Shown here piece by piece: positions 35,435-44,259 of a stretch of 51,375 nucleotides of DNA. The DNA comes from Ruminococcus sp. Phil15 (lineage in GTDB: Bacteria; Bacillota; Clostridia; Oscillospirales; Ruminococcaceae). The notes under the pieces are model-generated. The model made no database searches. It worked only from the letters and a program-made list of their open reading frames with translations, and was not told the origin of the DNA. The stretch spans positions 1 through 51,375 of the forward strand of contig MSHC01000028.1 of the NCBI GenBank assembly GCA_001940995.1, written 5' to 3'. The translations under genes and the position numbers were made by a program. Positions within the stretch are counted from its first letter, which is position 1; every line of letters starts with the position of its first letter.

Positions 35435-36269
35435 ATTTTATCAGTGATGCCATATCAGACGGAATGTCCGCCTCAAATTTCATTTCTGTATCAGTAACAG
35501 GGTGCCTGAGAGTCAGCTTTCTGCAATGAAGAGCCTGCCTATGAATAAGCGACCTGTCGCCTCCGTACAGCTCATCTCCCATAAGAGGATACCCGATTGC
35601 GGAAAAATGCACTCTTATCTGATGCGTCCTTCCCGTTTCAAGCCTTATGTCAAGCAGCGTGCATCCGTTCCTGTACATAACGGGGGAGTAGTGCGTAACA
35701 GCCTCCTGCCCGTCATTCCTGATGCACCTCTTTATGATGCTTTCCTTTTCTCTGGCAATGGGCAGGTATATCGTGCCGCCTTCTTTTATCTCTCCGCTTA
35801 CGATTGCGCAGTATACCTTGCTTATCGTGTGCTGAAGCTTTCTTGCACTGTATGCGTCCTTTGCAACACAGCATAGTCCCGATGTGTCTCTGTCAAGCCT
35901 GTTTATCGGGCGGAATGTAAGCCCCTTGCAGTGATGCGAAAAGAAGTTGCCGAGCGTGTCGCCCTGATGCTTTACAGAGGGATGCACAGGCATAAACGCA
36001 GGCTTGTTAAATATGATAAAATTCTCATCTTCGTATATTATAGGTACGCAAAGCGTGTCTGCCGCATCAAGTGTCTTTTGGTCGGGCAGGCATATGGTTA
36101 TCCTGTCGCTCTTGCCGGCAAGGTCAACAGTGCGTGTGTGCCGTCCGTTTAAGGTTATGCCGTTTTCCGTCCGCTTGAGCTTTGTGATAAGCCTCCTGGA
36201 AACACCGTTTTCCCGAAGTACGCTTTCGACCGAAACAGCGTTTCTTTGAACGATAAAATCAATTTTCAA
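35433..36269 (-). CDS. RluA-family rRNA/tRNA pseudouridine synthase
   Basis: 278 aa from TTG 36269, which has AAAAGGAG 8 nt upstream and overlaps the stop of the preceding gene (TTGA). The frame is open further upstream, but that stretch is the end of the neighbour's coding region. An N-terminal S4-like segment (VSVESVLRENGVSRRLITKL) precedes the catalytic domain with NRLDRDTSGL (catalytic Asp), then LETGRTHQIRVH and GYPLMGDELYGG. RluD/RluC-type; the exact uridine target is not deducible. Confidence 0.92.
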   Translation of the reverse strand: MKIDFIVQRNAVSVESVLRENGVSRRLITKLKRTENGITLNGRHTRTVDLAGKSDRITICLPDQKTLDAADTLCVPIIYEDENFIIFNKPAFMPVHPSVKHQGDTLGNFFSHHCKGLTFRPINRLDRDTSGLCCVAKDAYSARKLQHTISKVYCAIVSGEIKEGGTIYLPIAREKESIIKRCIRNDGQEAVTHYSPVMYRNGCTLLDIRLETGRTHQIRVHFSAIGYPLMGDELYGGDRSLIHRQALHCRKLTLRHPVTDTEMKFEADIPSDMASLIK

Positions 36270-37078
36270 GCCTTTTTCTCCTTTTCTGCAAGGTATTCGG
36301 AAATCTTTTCGTCCGTTACAAGGCTTCGGCAGAATATCGCAATGCTCATATTGTAGTAGGGCAGAACTACAATAATCGGGAATATCAGCAAACAAAGCAG
36401 AAAATATTTAACAAACGATAATATAAACAGAATGTATCTTAATACATTTCCTTCCATAAGTCTTGCCGAAAGCATAAAAGCGTCGAATATTTTAAGGTCG
36501 TTCTTGGCGGCTAAAATAAAAGGCACAAGCCTTATCTTTATGGTAAGAAATATGTAAAGGAACAAAAACAGAATAGAAGTCAAAAGACTGAGCATAAACA
36601 TAATAAGGTTAGTATTGTTCATCTGCTCTCTTGCTTCGCCGATGTAGTAGGTCACGACGTAAACGGATATTGCAAACGGAGCAAGAAGAACGACATGATA
36701 TAGAATTGAAATCGTCTGTACGAAAATCGCCTTGATGTAGTATTTTATGCCAATATGTCTTAGCGCCCACCTTACTCCGATAAAGCTTTCGCCCGCCGAA
36801 AGGCTTGCGTAAATTGTCCGCATATAGTTTATCTCAGGCACAAAAATCAGATAGTATGCAATCACTCTGCAAGTAATAAGCGAAAGACCGACAGGCGAAG
36901 CTAAGAATGTGTAATAATTCTCGTCAGGGTATAAGTATGAAAAGCCGTTGTATATAAGAATTTCGCCAAGGATAACAAGAAGTCCCATAGACAGCATAGT
37001 TACACCAAGAGCAATGCAGTTGCCCCAGTTGCCGCTCAGCCTTATTGTTGCAAGCCTTTTTATCTGCGTGTTATTCAT
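36266..37078 (-). CDS. DUF975-like integral membrane protein
   Basis: 270 aa, five or six hydrophobic helices. The N-terminus IKRLATIRLSGNWGNCI matches the conserved start of DUF975 proteins, and the C-terminal FCRSLVTDEKISEYLAEKEK is their usual cytoplasmic tail. GGAGGT precedes the ATG. It ends in a TTGA overlap with the pseudouridine synthase start, so both are co-translated. Function unknown. Confidence 0.72.
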   Translation of the reverse strand: MNNTQIKRLATIRLSGNWGNCIALGVTMLSMGLLVILGEILIYNGFSYLYPDENYYTFLASPVGLSLITCRVIAYYLIFVPEINYMRTIYASLSAGESFIGVRWALRHIGIKYYIKAIFVQTISILYHVVLLAPFAISVYVVTYYIGEAREQMNNTNLIMFMLSLLTSILFLFLYIFLTIKIRLVPFILAAKNDLKIFDAFMLSARLMEGNVLRYILFILSFVKYFLLCLLIFPIIVVLPYYNMSIAIFCRSLVTDEKISEYLAEKEKKA

Positions 37079-37114
37079 ACTACGGCGACCTCCATTACCG
37101 TTATTTTTGAAATA

Positions 37115-37747
37115 TTATTCCTTTTCGTCAGACAAGAGATACGGGAACTTCCCGATTATTTCAAATGCGTTTGAACGCTGCCACATATCGGCGGTGACAA
37201 GTACCTCGTACCCCTCGCCGAAATCGCAGGGCAATTCCATAGGCGAAAGCTTTGGCAGTCCGAAGCAGCTAAGTATGTTCATAATGATACCGCCGTGCGT
37301 TATAACCGCCGTGCTTGTAATGCCCAGCTTCATCATATCCGTGATAATGAAATCAGCTGCCCAGTAGCACCTTTCAACAACGTCCCTCATAGATTCGCCG
37401 TTAGGTGCAGGATTGTCAAGACCGCCTTTTAAAAAGCTCTTGTAGTCTTCTCTTTCCATAAGGTCAACGGCACGCTTGTTTTCAAAATCGCCGAAGTTCA
37501 TTTCACGAAGCTCAGGTACAAGCCTCATAGTGCAGTCGGAGTAAATAAGCTCCGCAGTTTCCCTGCATCTTTTGAGCGGCGAAACATATATCTTTTCGGC
37601 GTGAGGATAGTTGTATTTTTCAAGCTTTGCCTTTATCTCGTCAACGCCCTGACTGCAAAGCCCTTCGTCGGTGATTCCTATGTATTTTCCATCAAGATTG
37701 CCCTGCGTCAGTCCGTGCCTTATAAATTGTATCCTATATGCCTTCAT
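37115..37747 (-). CDS. Histidine phosphatase family protein
   Basis: 210 aa from ATG 37747, with GAAAGGA 9 nt upstream; an open frame continues further back without a site. The phosphoglycerate-mutase/cobalamin-phosphatase motif RHGLTQGN (catalytic His) is at residues 9-16; KRCRETAELI, ELREMNFGDFE and the second histidine in VITHGGI are present. A small-molecule phosphatase; the substrate is unknown and no cobalamin genes are adjacent. 36 nt upstream of the DUF975 gene in the same orientation. Confidence 0.88.
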   Translation of the reverse strand: MKAYRIQFIRHGLTQGNLDGKYIGITDEGLCSQGVDEIKAKLEKYNYPHAEKIYVSPLKRCRETAELIYSDCTMRLVPELREMNFGDFENKRAVDLMEREDYKSFLKGGLDNPAPNGESMRDVVERCYWAADFIITDMMKLGITSTAVITHGGIIMNILSCFGLPKLSPMELPCDFGEGYEVLVTADMWQRSNAFEIIGKFPYLLSDEKE

Positions 37748-37793
37748 TTTATCAAATCCTTTCAATTGTGTGTATTTTTTACAAAAAAACACT

Positions 37794-37822
37794 TTACAAA
37801 CGGAGAATAATCGTATATAATT
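37794..37822 (+). promoter_or_regulatory. Sigma-A promoter of the apbE-rnf operon
   Basis: TTTACA (37794-37799), 17 nt, TATAAT (37817-37822). The leader before apbE is about 80 nt, divergent from the histidine phosphatase gene. Confidence 0.72.
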
Positions 37823-37908
37823 ATCTTTATAGTTTAAATATAGTTACTGCTTATATTGTATCATATATTTCAAATAAATTCAACTGTCCGCAGAAAGGAC
37901 CGTGCATA

Positions 37909-38916
37909 TTGAAAAGAATAAATAAATCAGCAGGCGTTGTTGTAATCATACTGCTGTTGTCTCTGGCAATCGTCCTCGCACTGTGGTACAGAAGCAATAA
38001 TAAGACGTTTGAAACGCAAACGTTTTTCGCAATGGACACCGCCGTTACAATAAAAGCAATAGGCGCAGATCTGAACGAGTGCAAGGAGCTTCTGCAAAAT
38101 CTCAACGGCGAGCTTGACGCATACAAGAAGGGCAGCACGCTCTATAACCTGAACAGGAACGGAAAAGGCGAGTCGGAGATTATAGCGGAGCTTATATCTA
38201 AGTTTGATAATACGGAGCATAAAAGCGTAGATGCAGCGTCGGGAAAGCTTATAGAGCTTTGGCATGATGCCGCCGAACAGGGGAGAATACCGAGCGACGG
38301 CGAAATAGAATCGGCTCTTTCTACAATTAATTCGGATAATATTTCAGTAATCGGCAATGAAATCACCCTTTCAAACGGCGCCTGCCTTAATTTCGGATGC
38401 TGCGCAAAGGGATATGCGTGCGACAAGCTGAAAGAGTATTTCGAGAGGTGCGGCGCTGAGTGCGCGATAGCGTCCCATGGTTCGTCATCGCTTTTCTACG
38501 GAAAAAAGCCCGACGGCTCACGCTTTACAACGGCAATCACAAACCCGTTTGAGCCGTCAAGTACAGTTCTCAAGGTCGAAACGGGCGAGTGCTTTATATC
38601 TACCTCGGGAGCATACGAGAGATTTTTTGAGATAGACGGCAAAAAATATGGACACATCTACGACCTTGATACAGGCTATCCCGTTGATACCGACCTTTCA
38701 TCAGTCACAGTGATATGCGACAGCGGAATTGCTTCGGACATTCTTTCGACAGAAATATTTATAGGCGGTACGGCAGGCTTGCAAAACCGCCTAAATGATG
38801 AATCGTACAGCGTAATAGCGATAGACGAAAACAGAAACATCTATGTAAGTCAAGGTATAGTCAACGATGTAACGCTCACAGACAACAGCTTTAATCTTAT
38901 AAAAACGGAGGAATGA
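37909..38916 (+). CDS. apbE: FAD:protein FMN transferase ApbE
   Basis: 335 aa from TTG 37909 (GAAAGGA upstream). The frame opens further upstream, but that stretch lies across the promoter. N-terminal membrane anchor (about 8-27), so it acts outside the membrane. Motifs: FFAMDTAVTIKA, LNFGCCAKGYACD, ISTSGAYERFF and YGHIYDLDTGYPVDTD. ApbE attaches FMN through a phosphoester to Thr/Ser in Rnf proteins, and here it is the first gene of the rnf operon, overlapping rnfC by 4 nt with its open frame. Targets are expected in RnfG and RnfD. Confidence 0.93.
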   Translation: MKRINKSAGVVVIILLLSLAIVLALWYRSNNKTFETQTFFAMDTAVTIKAIGADLNECKELLQNLNGELDAYKKGSTLYNLNRNGKGESEIIAELISKFDNTEHKSVDAASGKLIELWHDAAEQGRIPSDGEIESALSTINSDNISVIGNEITLSNGACLNFGCCAKGYACDKLKEYFERCGAECAIASHGSSSLFYGKKPDGSRFTTAITNPFEPSSTVLKVETGECFISTSGAYERFFEIDGKKYGHIYDLDTGYPVDTDLSSVTVICDSGIASDILSTEIFIGGTAGLQNRLNDESYSVIAIDENRNIYVSQGIVNDVTLTDNSFNLIKTEE

Positions 38917-38918
38917 AT

Positions 38919-40205
38919 ATGCTATTTTCAGGAATATCCCTTGACCATAAAAAGGGAACTGCGTCCTCGCAGACATTGCGCCTTCCGCTCCCTAAGAGCG
39001 TCAGAATACCGATGTCACAGCACATGGGAACGCCCTGCGACCCTTTGGTGAAGGTGGGCGACATTGTTTCTGTCGGACAGAAAATAGGCGACAGCGCCGC
39101 ATTTATGTCTACTCCCGTGCATTCGTCCGTGTCTGGCAGGGTGACTTCCATCGAGGATTACCTGTTGGCAAGCGGTAAGGTCTGTAAGGCGGTAGTTATC
39201 GAAACAGACGGAACTCAGACTGTGTCAGACGAGGTAAAGCCGCCGGAGGTTTCCGATCTTAAAAGCTTTGTTGAAGCTATAAAGCAAAGCGGATGCTGCG
39301 GCCTTGGCGGCGCAGGATTTCCAACACATATAAAGCTTAATGTTGATATTAAGGAAAAGCCGATACATTCCCTCGTTATAAACGCCGCGGAATGCGAGCC
39401 GTACATAACGAGTGACTGCCGTGAGCTTTTGGAATCTCCCGACGACGTAATAGACGGAATTGAGAAGGTTATGCATTACCTCGAAATTCCGAATTGCTAT
39501 ATCTGTATTGAAAAGAATAAGCCTGAGGCTATCAAGCTAATGAAAGAGAAAACCTCAAACAAGAGCGGTATAAAAATCGTTTCGCTTAAATCTTCTTATC
39601 CTCAGGGTGCAGAAAAGGTAGTAGCGTACAGCGCAACGGGAATAGTCGTAGGCGAGGGCGAGCTTCCTGCCAGCAAGGGAATCATCGTATTGAACGTTTC
39701 AACATCAGGCTTTATATCAAGATACCTCAAAACGGGTATGCCGCTTGTTGAAAAACGTCTAACGCTCGACGGCGACGCCCTGAGAACGCCCTGCAACGTG
39801 TTTGTCCCTGTCGGCACAGCGGTAAGCGAGCTTATCTCTTTTGCAGACGGTTCGCCTGAAGCAATAGCTAAGCTGTTGGCAGGCGGTCCTATGATGGGTA
39901 TGTGCCTCTATGATATAAATACGCCCGTCACAAAAACCAATAATGCAATTTTAGCATTTACCGAAAAGCTAGCTAAAGATAAATCAGATAAAACAGCCTG
40001 CATAAGCTGCGGAAGATGTGTAAGAGCCTGCCCTATGAAGCTTATGCCGACAGAGCTTGAAAAGGCATATATCTCAAAGGACAAGGAAATGCTCAGAAAG
40101 CTGAAGATTAACCTGTGTATGAATTGCGGTAGCTGTAGCTATGTATGTCCCGCTAAACGAAACTTAGCAGAAACAAATCAGCTTGCGAAAGATTTTATAA
40201 GGTAA
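38919..40205 (+). CDS. rnfC: Rnf complex subunit C (electron entry/NADH site)
   Basis: About 429 aa. I prefer ATG 38919 (GGAGGA 7 nt upstream) over ATG 38913. The N-terminal barrel-sandwich region (GTPCDPLVKVGDIVSVGQKI), the FMN/NADH site CCGLGGAGFPTHIKL and two 4Fe-4S motifs (CISCGRCVRACP and CMNCGSCSYVCP) are present. RnfC is the soluble-facing subunit that exchanges electrons with NAD. Gene order C-D-G-E-A-B is that of clostridial Rnf. Confidence 0.96.
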   Translation: MLFSGISLDHKKGTASSQTLRLPLPKSVRIPMSQHMGTPCDPLVKVGDIVSVGQKIGDSAAFMSTPVHSSVSGRVTSIEDYLLASGKVCKAVVIETDGTQTVSDEVKPPEVSDLKSFVEAIKQSGCCGLGGAGFPTHIKLNVDIKEKPIHSLVINAAECEPYITSDCRELLESPDDVIDGIEKVMHYLEIPNCYICIEKNKPEAIKLMKEKTSNKSGIKIVSLKSSYPQGAEKVVAYSATGIVVGEGELPASKGIIVLNVSTSGFISRYLKTGMPLVEKRLTLDGDALRTPCNVFVPVGTAVSELISFADGSPEAIAKLLAGGPMMGMCLYDINTPVTKTNNAILAFTEKLAKDKSDKTACISCGRCVRACPMKLMPTELEKAYISKDKEMLRKLKINLCMNCGSCSYVCPAKRNLAETNQLAKDFIR

Positions 40206-40227
40206 GGGAAAGGGGAGTGTATTAAAA

Positions 40228-41154
40228 ATGGAAAAGCTTATAGTTTCCCCGTCGCCGCATATCAGAAGCAACGTTACAACCGCTAAGGTGATGAGTCACG
40301 TTATGATAGCTCTTGTTCCTGCGGTAGCGGCTGCAACCGTTATTTTCGGGGGCAGAGCGCTTATGCTCATAGGCTTCTGTATCGCAGTAGCCGTGGTTCT
40401 GGAAAGACTCTGCGGAATTATTATGAAGCGTCCCGATACAACGGGCGACCTCTCCGCCGCAGTAACAGGTCTTATCTTTGCACTTAATCTTCCGCCGACT
40501 ATCCCTTTCTGGATAGCCTTTATCGGCGTGTTCTTCGCAATCGTAATCACAAAACAGCTTTTCGGCGGACTAGGCTGTAACTTTGCAAACCCTGCGATTG
40601 TCGGAAGAATTGTTATAATGCTTTCTTTTCCGGCAGCAATGACAACATGGGCAGAGCCTTTTACAACAGATATCACGACCTTCGCAACACCTCTTGCCTC
40701 CAAATCTGCAAATATGCTTGATATGTTTCTCGGTATGACAAGCGGATGTCTCGGCGAAACCTGTTCGGTAGCTCTCATAGTGGGCGGTATCTACCTCTGC
40801 ATAGTCAGAGTGATCACCCCGTCAGCGCCGCTTGCTTTCGTTGGTACGGTTGCCCTGTTTTCATTTATAGCAGGCGAGGATCCTCTCTACCAGGTGCTTT
40901 CGGGCGGACTCTTGCTGGGCTCAATTTTTATGGCGACCGACTATGTTACAACGCCCATTACCCAGACAGGAAAGGTCATCTTCGGTATCGGCTGCGGAAT
41001 CATAACCTGCGTTATCAGATTTTACGGTTCGTCACCGGAGGGCGTCTCCTATGCAATACTCCTTATGAATATCGTTACTCCGTATATCAATATGCTTTGC
41101 AGGACAAGACCGGTCGGAGCAAAGAAGCCAAAAGCACAGGAGGGAGAGAAATAG
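40228..41154 (+). CDS. rnfD: Rnf complex subunit D
   Basis: 308 aa, about eight to nine membrane helices. The N-terminus VSPSPHIRSNVTTAKVM and ALNLPPTIPFWIAFIG are typical. The segment ATDYVTTPIT carries the threonine expected to hold covalent FMN, and GLGCNFANPAIVGR is conserved. AAAGGGGAG precedes the ATG. It is followed by rnfG, whose GTG overlaps the rnfD stop. Confidence 0.95.
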   Translation: MEKLIVSPSPHIRSNVTTAKVMSHVMIALVPAVAAATVIFGGRALMLIGFCIAVAVVLERLCGIIMKRPDTTGDLSAAVTGLIFALNLPPTIPFWIAFIGVFFAIVITKQLFGGLGCNFANPAIVGRIVIMLSFPAAMTTWAEPFTTDITTFATPLASKSANMLDMFLGMTSGCLGETCSVALIVGGIYLCIVRVITPSAPLAFVGTVALFSFIAGEDPLYQVLSGGLLLGSIFMATDYVTTPITQTGKVIFGIGCGIITCVIRFYGSSPEGVSYAILLMNIVTPYINMLCRTRPVGAKKPKAQEGEK

Positions 41155-41699
41155 TGAAAGAGAAAATCATGCCCTCAATTGTCCTTTGCCTTATCTGTTC
41201 AATCGTGTGCGGACTTCTGGTTTTTGCCTATGAAATTACCTATGTAGATAATACAGGCGTAATGACAGACGAGCTGGTCGCAGGCTGCGAAAGCATAAAT
41301 AAGGACAGCGAATATGAAATCTTGAAGGATGAAAACGGCGATGTCGTAACCTTAGACGGCGTAACAAATGTAATCGTGCCAACCTCGGACAGCAAGATCT
41401 GTATCTTTGAGATAGAAGCAGACGGATACAGCAAGGGTGGTATACACGTCCTGATAGGCGTTAACGAGGATCTGACCGTCGCAGGAATTTACTATATCAG
41501 TTGCAGCGAAACTCCGGGACTTGGTACAAAAACGACCGATAAAGACTTCCTCGAAAAGTTCACTGGAACAAATAAGGAAACCTTGTCTGAGGTTGACAAT
41601 ATCACAGGCGCAAGCTATTCCTCAAAGGGAATTAAGAGCGCAATCACCCTCGCAATCGAAACCTACGAGGAGAATAAGGAGGCGATTTTAGGTGAGTAA
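41154..41699 (+). CDS. rnfG: Rnf complex subunit G (FMN-binding)
   Basis: 181 aa from GTG 41154, which overlaps the rnfD stop (TAGTG) and has AGGAGGG upstream. An open frame extends much further back but is out-of-frame sequence inside rnfD. One N-terminal membrane helix (PSIVLCLICSIVCGLLVF), then the FMN-binding domain with ETPGLGTKTTDKDFLEKFTG and the flavinylation motif ITGASYSS, where FMN is attached by ApbE. The usual final residue of the motif is Thr; here it is Ser. Confidence 0.93.
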   Translation: MKEKIMPSIVLCLICSIVCGLLVFAYEITYVDNTGVMTDELVAGCESINKDSEYEILKDENGDVVTLDGVTNVIVPTSDSKICIFEIEADGYSKGGIHVLIGVNEDLTVAGIYYISCSETPGLGTKTTDKDFLEKFTGTNKETLSEVDNITGASYSSKGIKSAITLAIETYEENKEAILGE

Positions 41700-42393
41700 C
41701 AGTACCGAAAAGAAAAGCTCCCTATTTGAGCTTACAAAGGGTATAATTAAGGAAAACCCTACTCTCGTAGGACTCCTCGGAATGTGTCCTACACTCGCAG
41801 TCACAAACCAGGCTATAAACGGCATCGGTATGGGTCTTGCAACAACATTTGTGCTTGTCTGCTCAAATACCGTTATATCTCTCCTGAAAAAAGCTATCCC
41901 GTCAACGGTAAGACTTCCAAGCTTTATCGTAATTATCGCAGGCTTTGTGACTTTGATTGAATTTCTTATGAAAGGCTACCTGCCCGACGTCTATTCCTCA
42001 CTCGGAATATTCCTGCCGCTCATTACGGTAAACTGTATAATTCTAGGCAGAGCGGAAGCCTTTGCATCCAAAAACTCAGTCGGCGCATCTGTACTCGACG
42101 GACTCGGAATGGGAATCGGCTTTACCCTTGCACTCACAGTTATGGCAAGCATTCGTGAGATATTAGGCTCAGGAAGCTTTATGGGCATTAAAATCCCCGT
42201 CCTCTGCGATAACTCGATGCTTATGTTCATTATGCCGTGCGGCGGCTTCTTCGTTCTCGGCTGTATCATCGCTCTCGTAAATAAGCTTGCAAACAAAAAG
42301 CCGCCTAAGGAAATAAGCTGCGCAGGATGTCCTCATGCCGCTATATGCAAGGGCGCAGGTTCTAAGTCGGACGAATGTCAGGGAGGTGTGTAA
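41692..42393 (+). CDS. rnfE: Rnf complex subunit E, with Cys-rich C-terminal tail
   Basis: 233 aa, membrane subunit with about six helices; begins with GTG overlapping the end of rnfG by 8 nt, AAGGAGG upstream. Core matches RnfE/NqrD (NPTLVGLLGMCPTLAVTNQA, GLGMGIGFTLALTVMA, with the Cys that can hold a 2Fe-2S cluster). The last about 30 residues carry a tail with CAGCPHAAIC and a further Cys (SDEC), giving four cysteines outside the membrane helices. Confidence 0.93.
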   Translation: MSNSTEKKSSLFELTKGIIKENPTLVGLLGMCPTLAVTNQAINGIGMGLATTFVLVCSNTVISLLKKAIPSTVRLPSFIVIIAGFVTLIEFLMKGYLPDVYSSLGIFLPLITVNCIILGRAEAFASKNSVGASVLDGLGMGIGFTLALTVMASIREILGSGSFMGIKIPVLCDNSMLMFIMPCGGFFVLGCIIALVNKLANKKPPKEISCAGCPHAAICKGAGSKSDECQGGV

Positions 42394-42396
42394 GCA

Positions 42397-42969
42397 ATGG
42401 AATATATCCTTATACTCGTCGGTACTGTCTTAGTAAACAATATCGTGCTTTCACAGTTTATGGGAATATGCGCTTTCCTCGGCGTATCAAAGCAGATGAA
42501 AAGCTCGCTCGGTATGGGAGCCGCAGTTATATTCGTTATGGTATGCGCTACGCTTTGTACCTATCCGATTTACATTCTGCTTGACAAATTCGGAATTACA
42601 TACCTCAAAACCGTAGCATTTATCCTTGTTATCGCACTGTTCGTGCAGATGATTGAGATGATACTCAAAAAGGTTATGCCGCCTATGTATAAAGCTCTCG
42701 GCATATATCTTCCGCTCATTACAACAAACTGTGCGGTTCTCGGCGTCACAATCACGAACGTCGATGAAAGCTATAATCTTGCACAGTCTGTAACCAATGC
42801 GCTCGGTACGGGTATCGGCTTTACTCTCGCACTGTTACTGTTTTCAGGCGTGCGTTCGAGAATTGACGACTCCAAAATTCCCGAAACATTCAGGGGCGTT
42901 CCCGCAACCCTTATTGCCGCTTCGATAGTCTCGCTTAGTTTTATGGGCTTTTCGGGACTTATCGGGTAG
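42397..42969 (+). CDS. rnfA: Rnf complex subunit A
   Basis: 190 aa, six membrane helices. NNIVLSQFMGICAFLGVSKQMKSS (shown by its parts NNIVLSQFMGICAFLG and SKQMKSSLGMG), the LPLITTNCAVLG segment with the conserved cysteine, and ALGTGIGFTLALLLFSG are diagnostic. A paralogue of RnfE; together they form the ion-conducting core and may share a 2Fe-2S cluster. 3 nt after rnfE. Confidence 0.95.
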   Translation: MEYILILVGTVLVNNIVLSQFMGICAFLGVSKQMKSSLGMGAAVIFVMVCATLCTYPIYILLDKFGITYLKTVAFILVIALFVQMIEMILKKVMPPMYKALGIYLPLITTNCAVLGVTITNVDESYNLAQSVTNALGTGIGFTLALLLFSGVRSRIDDSKIPETFRGVPATLIAASIVSLSFMGFSGLIG

Positions 42970-42984
42970 AAAGGGGATATAGCT

Positions 42985-43782
42985 ATGATGACGTATATTA
43001 TCCCTATTCTTATTTTTGCAGGACTTGGTATTCTCTCAGCAGTATTGCTTACCGTCGTGTCAAAGGTCTTTGCAGTAAAAACAGACGAAAGACTCGAACA
43101 GCTCCAAAATGCCCTGCCTCAGATCAACTGCGGCTCATGCGGTTACTCAGGCTGTAACGCATACGCAGAAGCGATCTTTAAGGGAGAAGCTGACGCAAAC
43201 CTCTGCAAACCGGGCGGCAATAAATCAGCTGGTGAAATTGCCTCGATCCTTGGCATTGAGGTCGGAAAGGTCGAGCAGCAGACGGCATTTGTACGATGCG
43301 GCGGCAACTGCGAGGTAACAAAGCATAAGTATGTGTTTGACGGAACACAAAGTTGTAAATCCTCAAACAGATATTATAACGGAAGTAAGGTCTGCACAAG
43401 CGGATGCTTAGGTTACGGCGACTGCGTAGCGGTCTGCCCGAGCAATGCTATATCTATAAAGGACGGTGTTGCGGTAGTTGACCCAAGGGTCTGCACAGGA
43501 TGCGGAATTTGTGCAAAAGCGTGTCCTAATGCGCTTATCGTAATCAGAAGCAGAAGGCAGGTATATGAGGTGTGTTGCCGTTCGACCGCAATAGGCAAGG
43601 TTACAAGAAGCGTCTGCGGTTCGGGCTGTATCGGCTGTAAGCTGTGCGAAAAGGCTTGCCCCGAGGGAGCAATCACAGTAACCGATAACTTTGCGAGAAT
43701 TGACTATTCCAAGTGCATTAACTGCGGAGCCTGTGAAAAGGCGTGCAGGGTCGGTGCAATCAAAAATATTCTCTGCGTGTAA
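42985..43782 (+). CDS. rnfB: Rnf complex subunit B (multi-cluster ferredoxin-like)
   Basis: 265 aa. N-terminal membrane helix, then the [17 protein letters not shown] cluster with a distal CKPGG, then ferredoxin-type motifs: [36 protein letters not shown] and [12 protein letters not shown]. It receives electrons from reduced ferredoxin. GAAAGGGGATA precedes the ATG-ATG start. Last gene of the operon, followed by a strong terminator. Confidence 0.95.
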   Translation: MMTYIIPILIFAGLGILSAVLLTVVSKVFAVKTDERLEQLQNALPQINCGSCGYSGCNAYAEAIFKGEADANLCKPGGNKSAGEIASILGIEVGKVEQQTAFVRCGGNCEVTKHKYVFDGTQSCKSSNRYYNGSKVCTSGCLGYGDCVAVCPSNAISIKDGVAVVDPRVCTGCGICAKACPNALIVIRSRRQVYEVCCRSTAIGKVTRSVCGSGCIGCKLCEKACPEGAITVTDNFARIDYSKCINCGACEKACRVGAIKNILCV

Positions 43783-43787
43783 AAAGC

Positions 43788-43823
43788 AAACGACGTTATT
43801 GTTATGCAATAGCGTCGTTTTCG
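43788..43823 (+). terminator. Intrinsic terminator of the rnf operon
   Basis: 14-bp stem from AAACGACG/CGTCGTTT plus TTATTG/CAATAG with one wobble; TTTTCGTTT follows. Confidence 0.88.
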
Positions 43824-43862
43824 TTTGTATTGAATACTAAAGATCGTAAGTCGAGCTGCTGT

Positions 43863-43904
43863 AAAAAAGAGAAGTCCGGGAAGAAATAATATCTTCTCGG
43901 ACTT
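43863..43904 (-). terminator. Terminator of the DUF3795 gene
   Basis: Stem AAGTCCGGGAAGA/TCTTCTCGGACTT (43872-43884, 43892-43904) with one wobble. On the minus strand it is followed by TCTC and six T (A-run 43863-43868). Confidence 0.75.
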
Positions 43905-43931
43905 TTGTGTATCTGACTGATAAACCGGAAC

Positions 43932-44174
43932 TTATAAGTTTTTCAAATTGTCTATTCTTTCGGGGTTTTCAGAACTTGCCCACTCTTTCAATTTGTCACA
44001 AGGAAATTGCTCGCACTTTCCGCAATGGTCTTGCTTTTTAGCGGCATTACATTTGTATAATTCGCACTCGCCCCAAAAAACCTTGCCTTTAATTTCTCTG
44101 CAGCCTTTACAGCCCTGTTCATATTTAAACTTGCAAGTATCACAATCAATTCCGCAAACACTGTAATTCGCCAT
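43932..44174 (-). CDS. Cys-rich DUF3795 family protein
   Basis: 80 aa with ten cysteines in CxxC-like pairs: VCGIDCDTCKF, GCKGC, CELYKC, HCGKCEQFPC. The start CGIDCDTC and the closing CxxC-x2-PC pattern fit DUF3795, a presumed metal-binding family of unknown role. GGAGGG precedes the ATG by about 13 nt. Single gene with its own terminator; the promoter is not evident. Confidence 0.8.
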   Translation of the reverse strand: MANYSVCGIDCDTCKFKYEQGCKGCREIKGKVFWGECELYKCNAAKKQDHCGKCEQFPCDKLKEWASSENPERIDNLKNL

Positions 44175-44259
44175 GATTTTTCTAAACCCTCCAAATTTTG
44201 ATTTATTTTCCTGCCGATTTTAGCAGAATGACCGTCCACCTATCTCAGTGGGATCATGC

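Noticed and set aside
40746-41153. Long upstream extension of the rnfG frame
   Set aside because: It lies inside rnfD in another frame; rnfG starts at GTG 41154 with its own AGGAGGG site.
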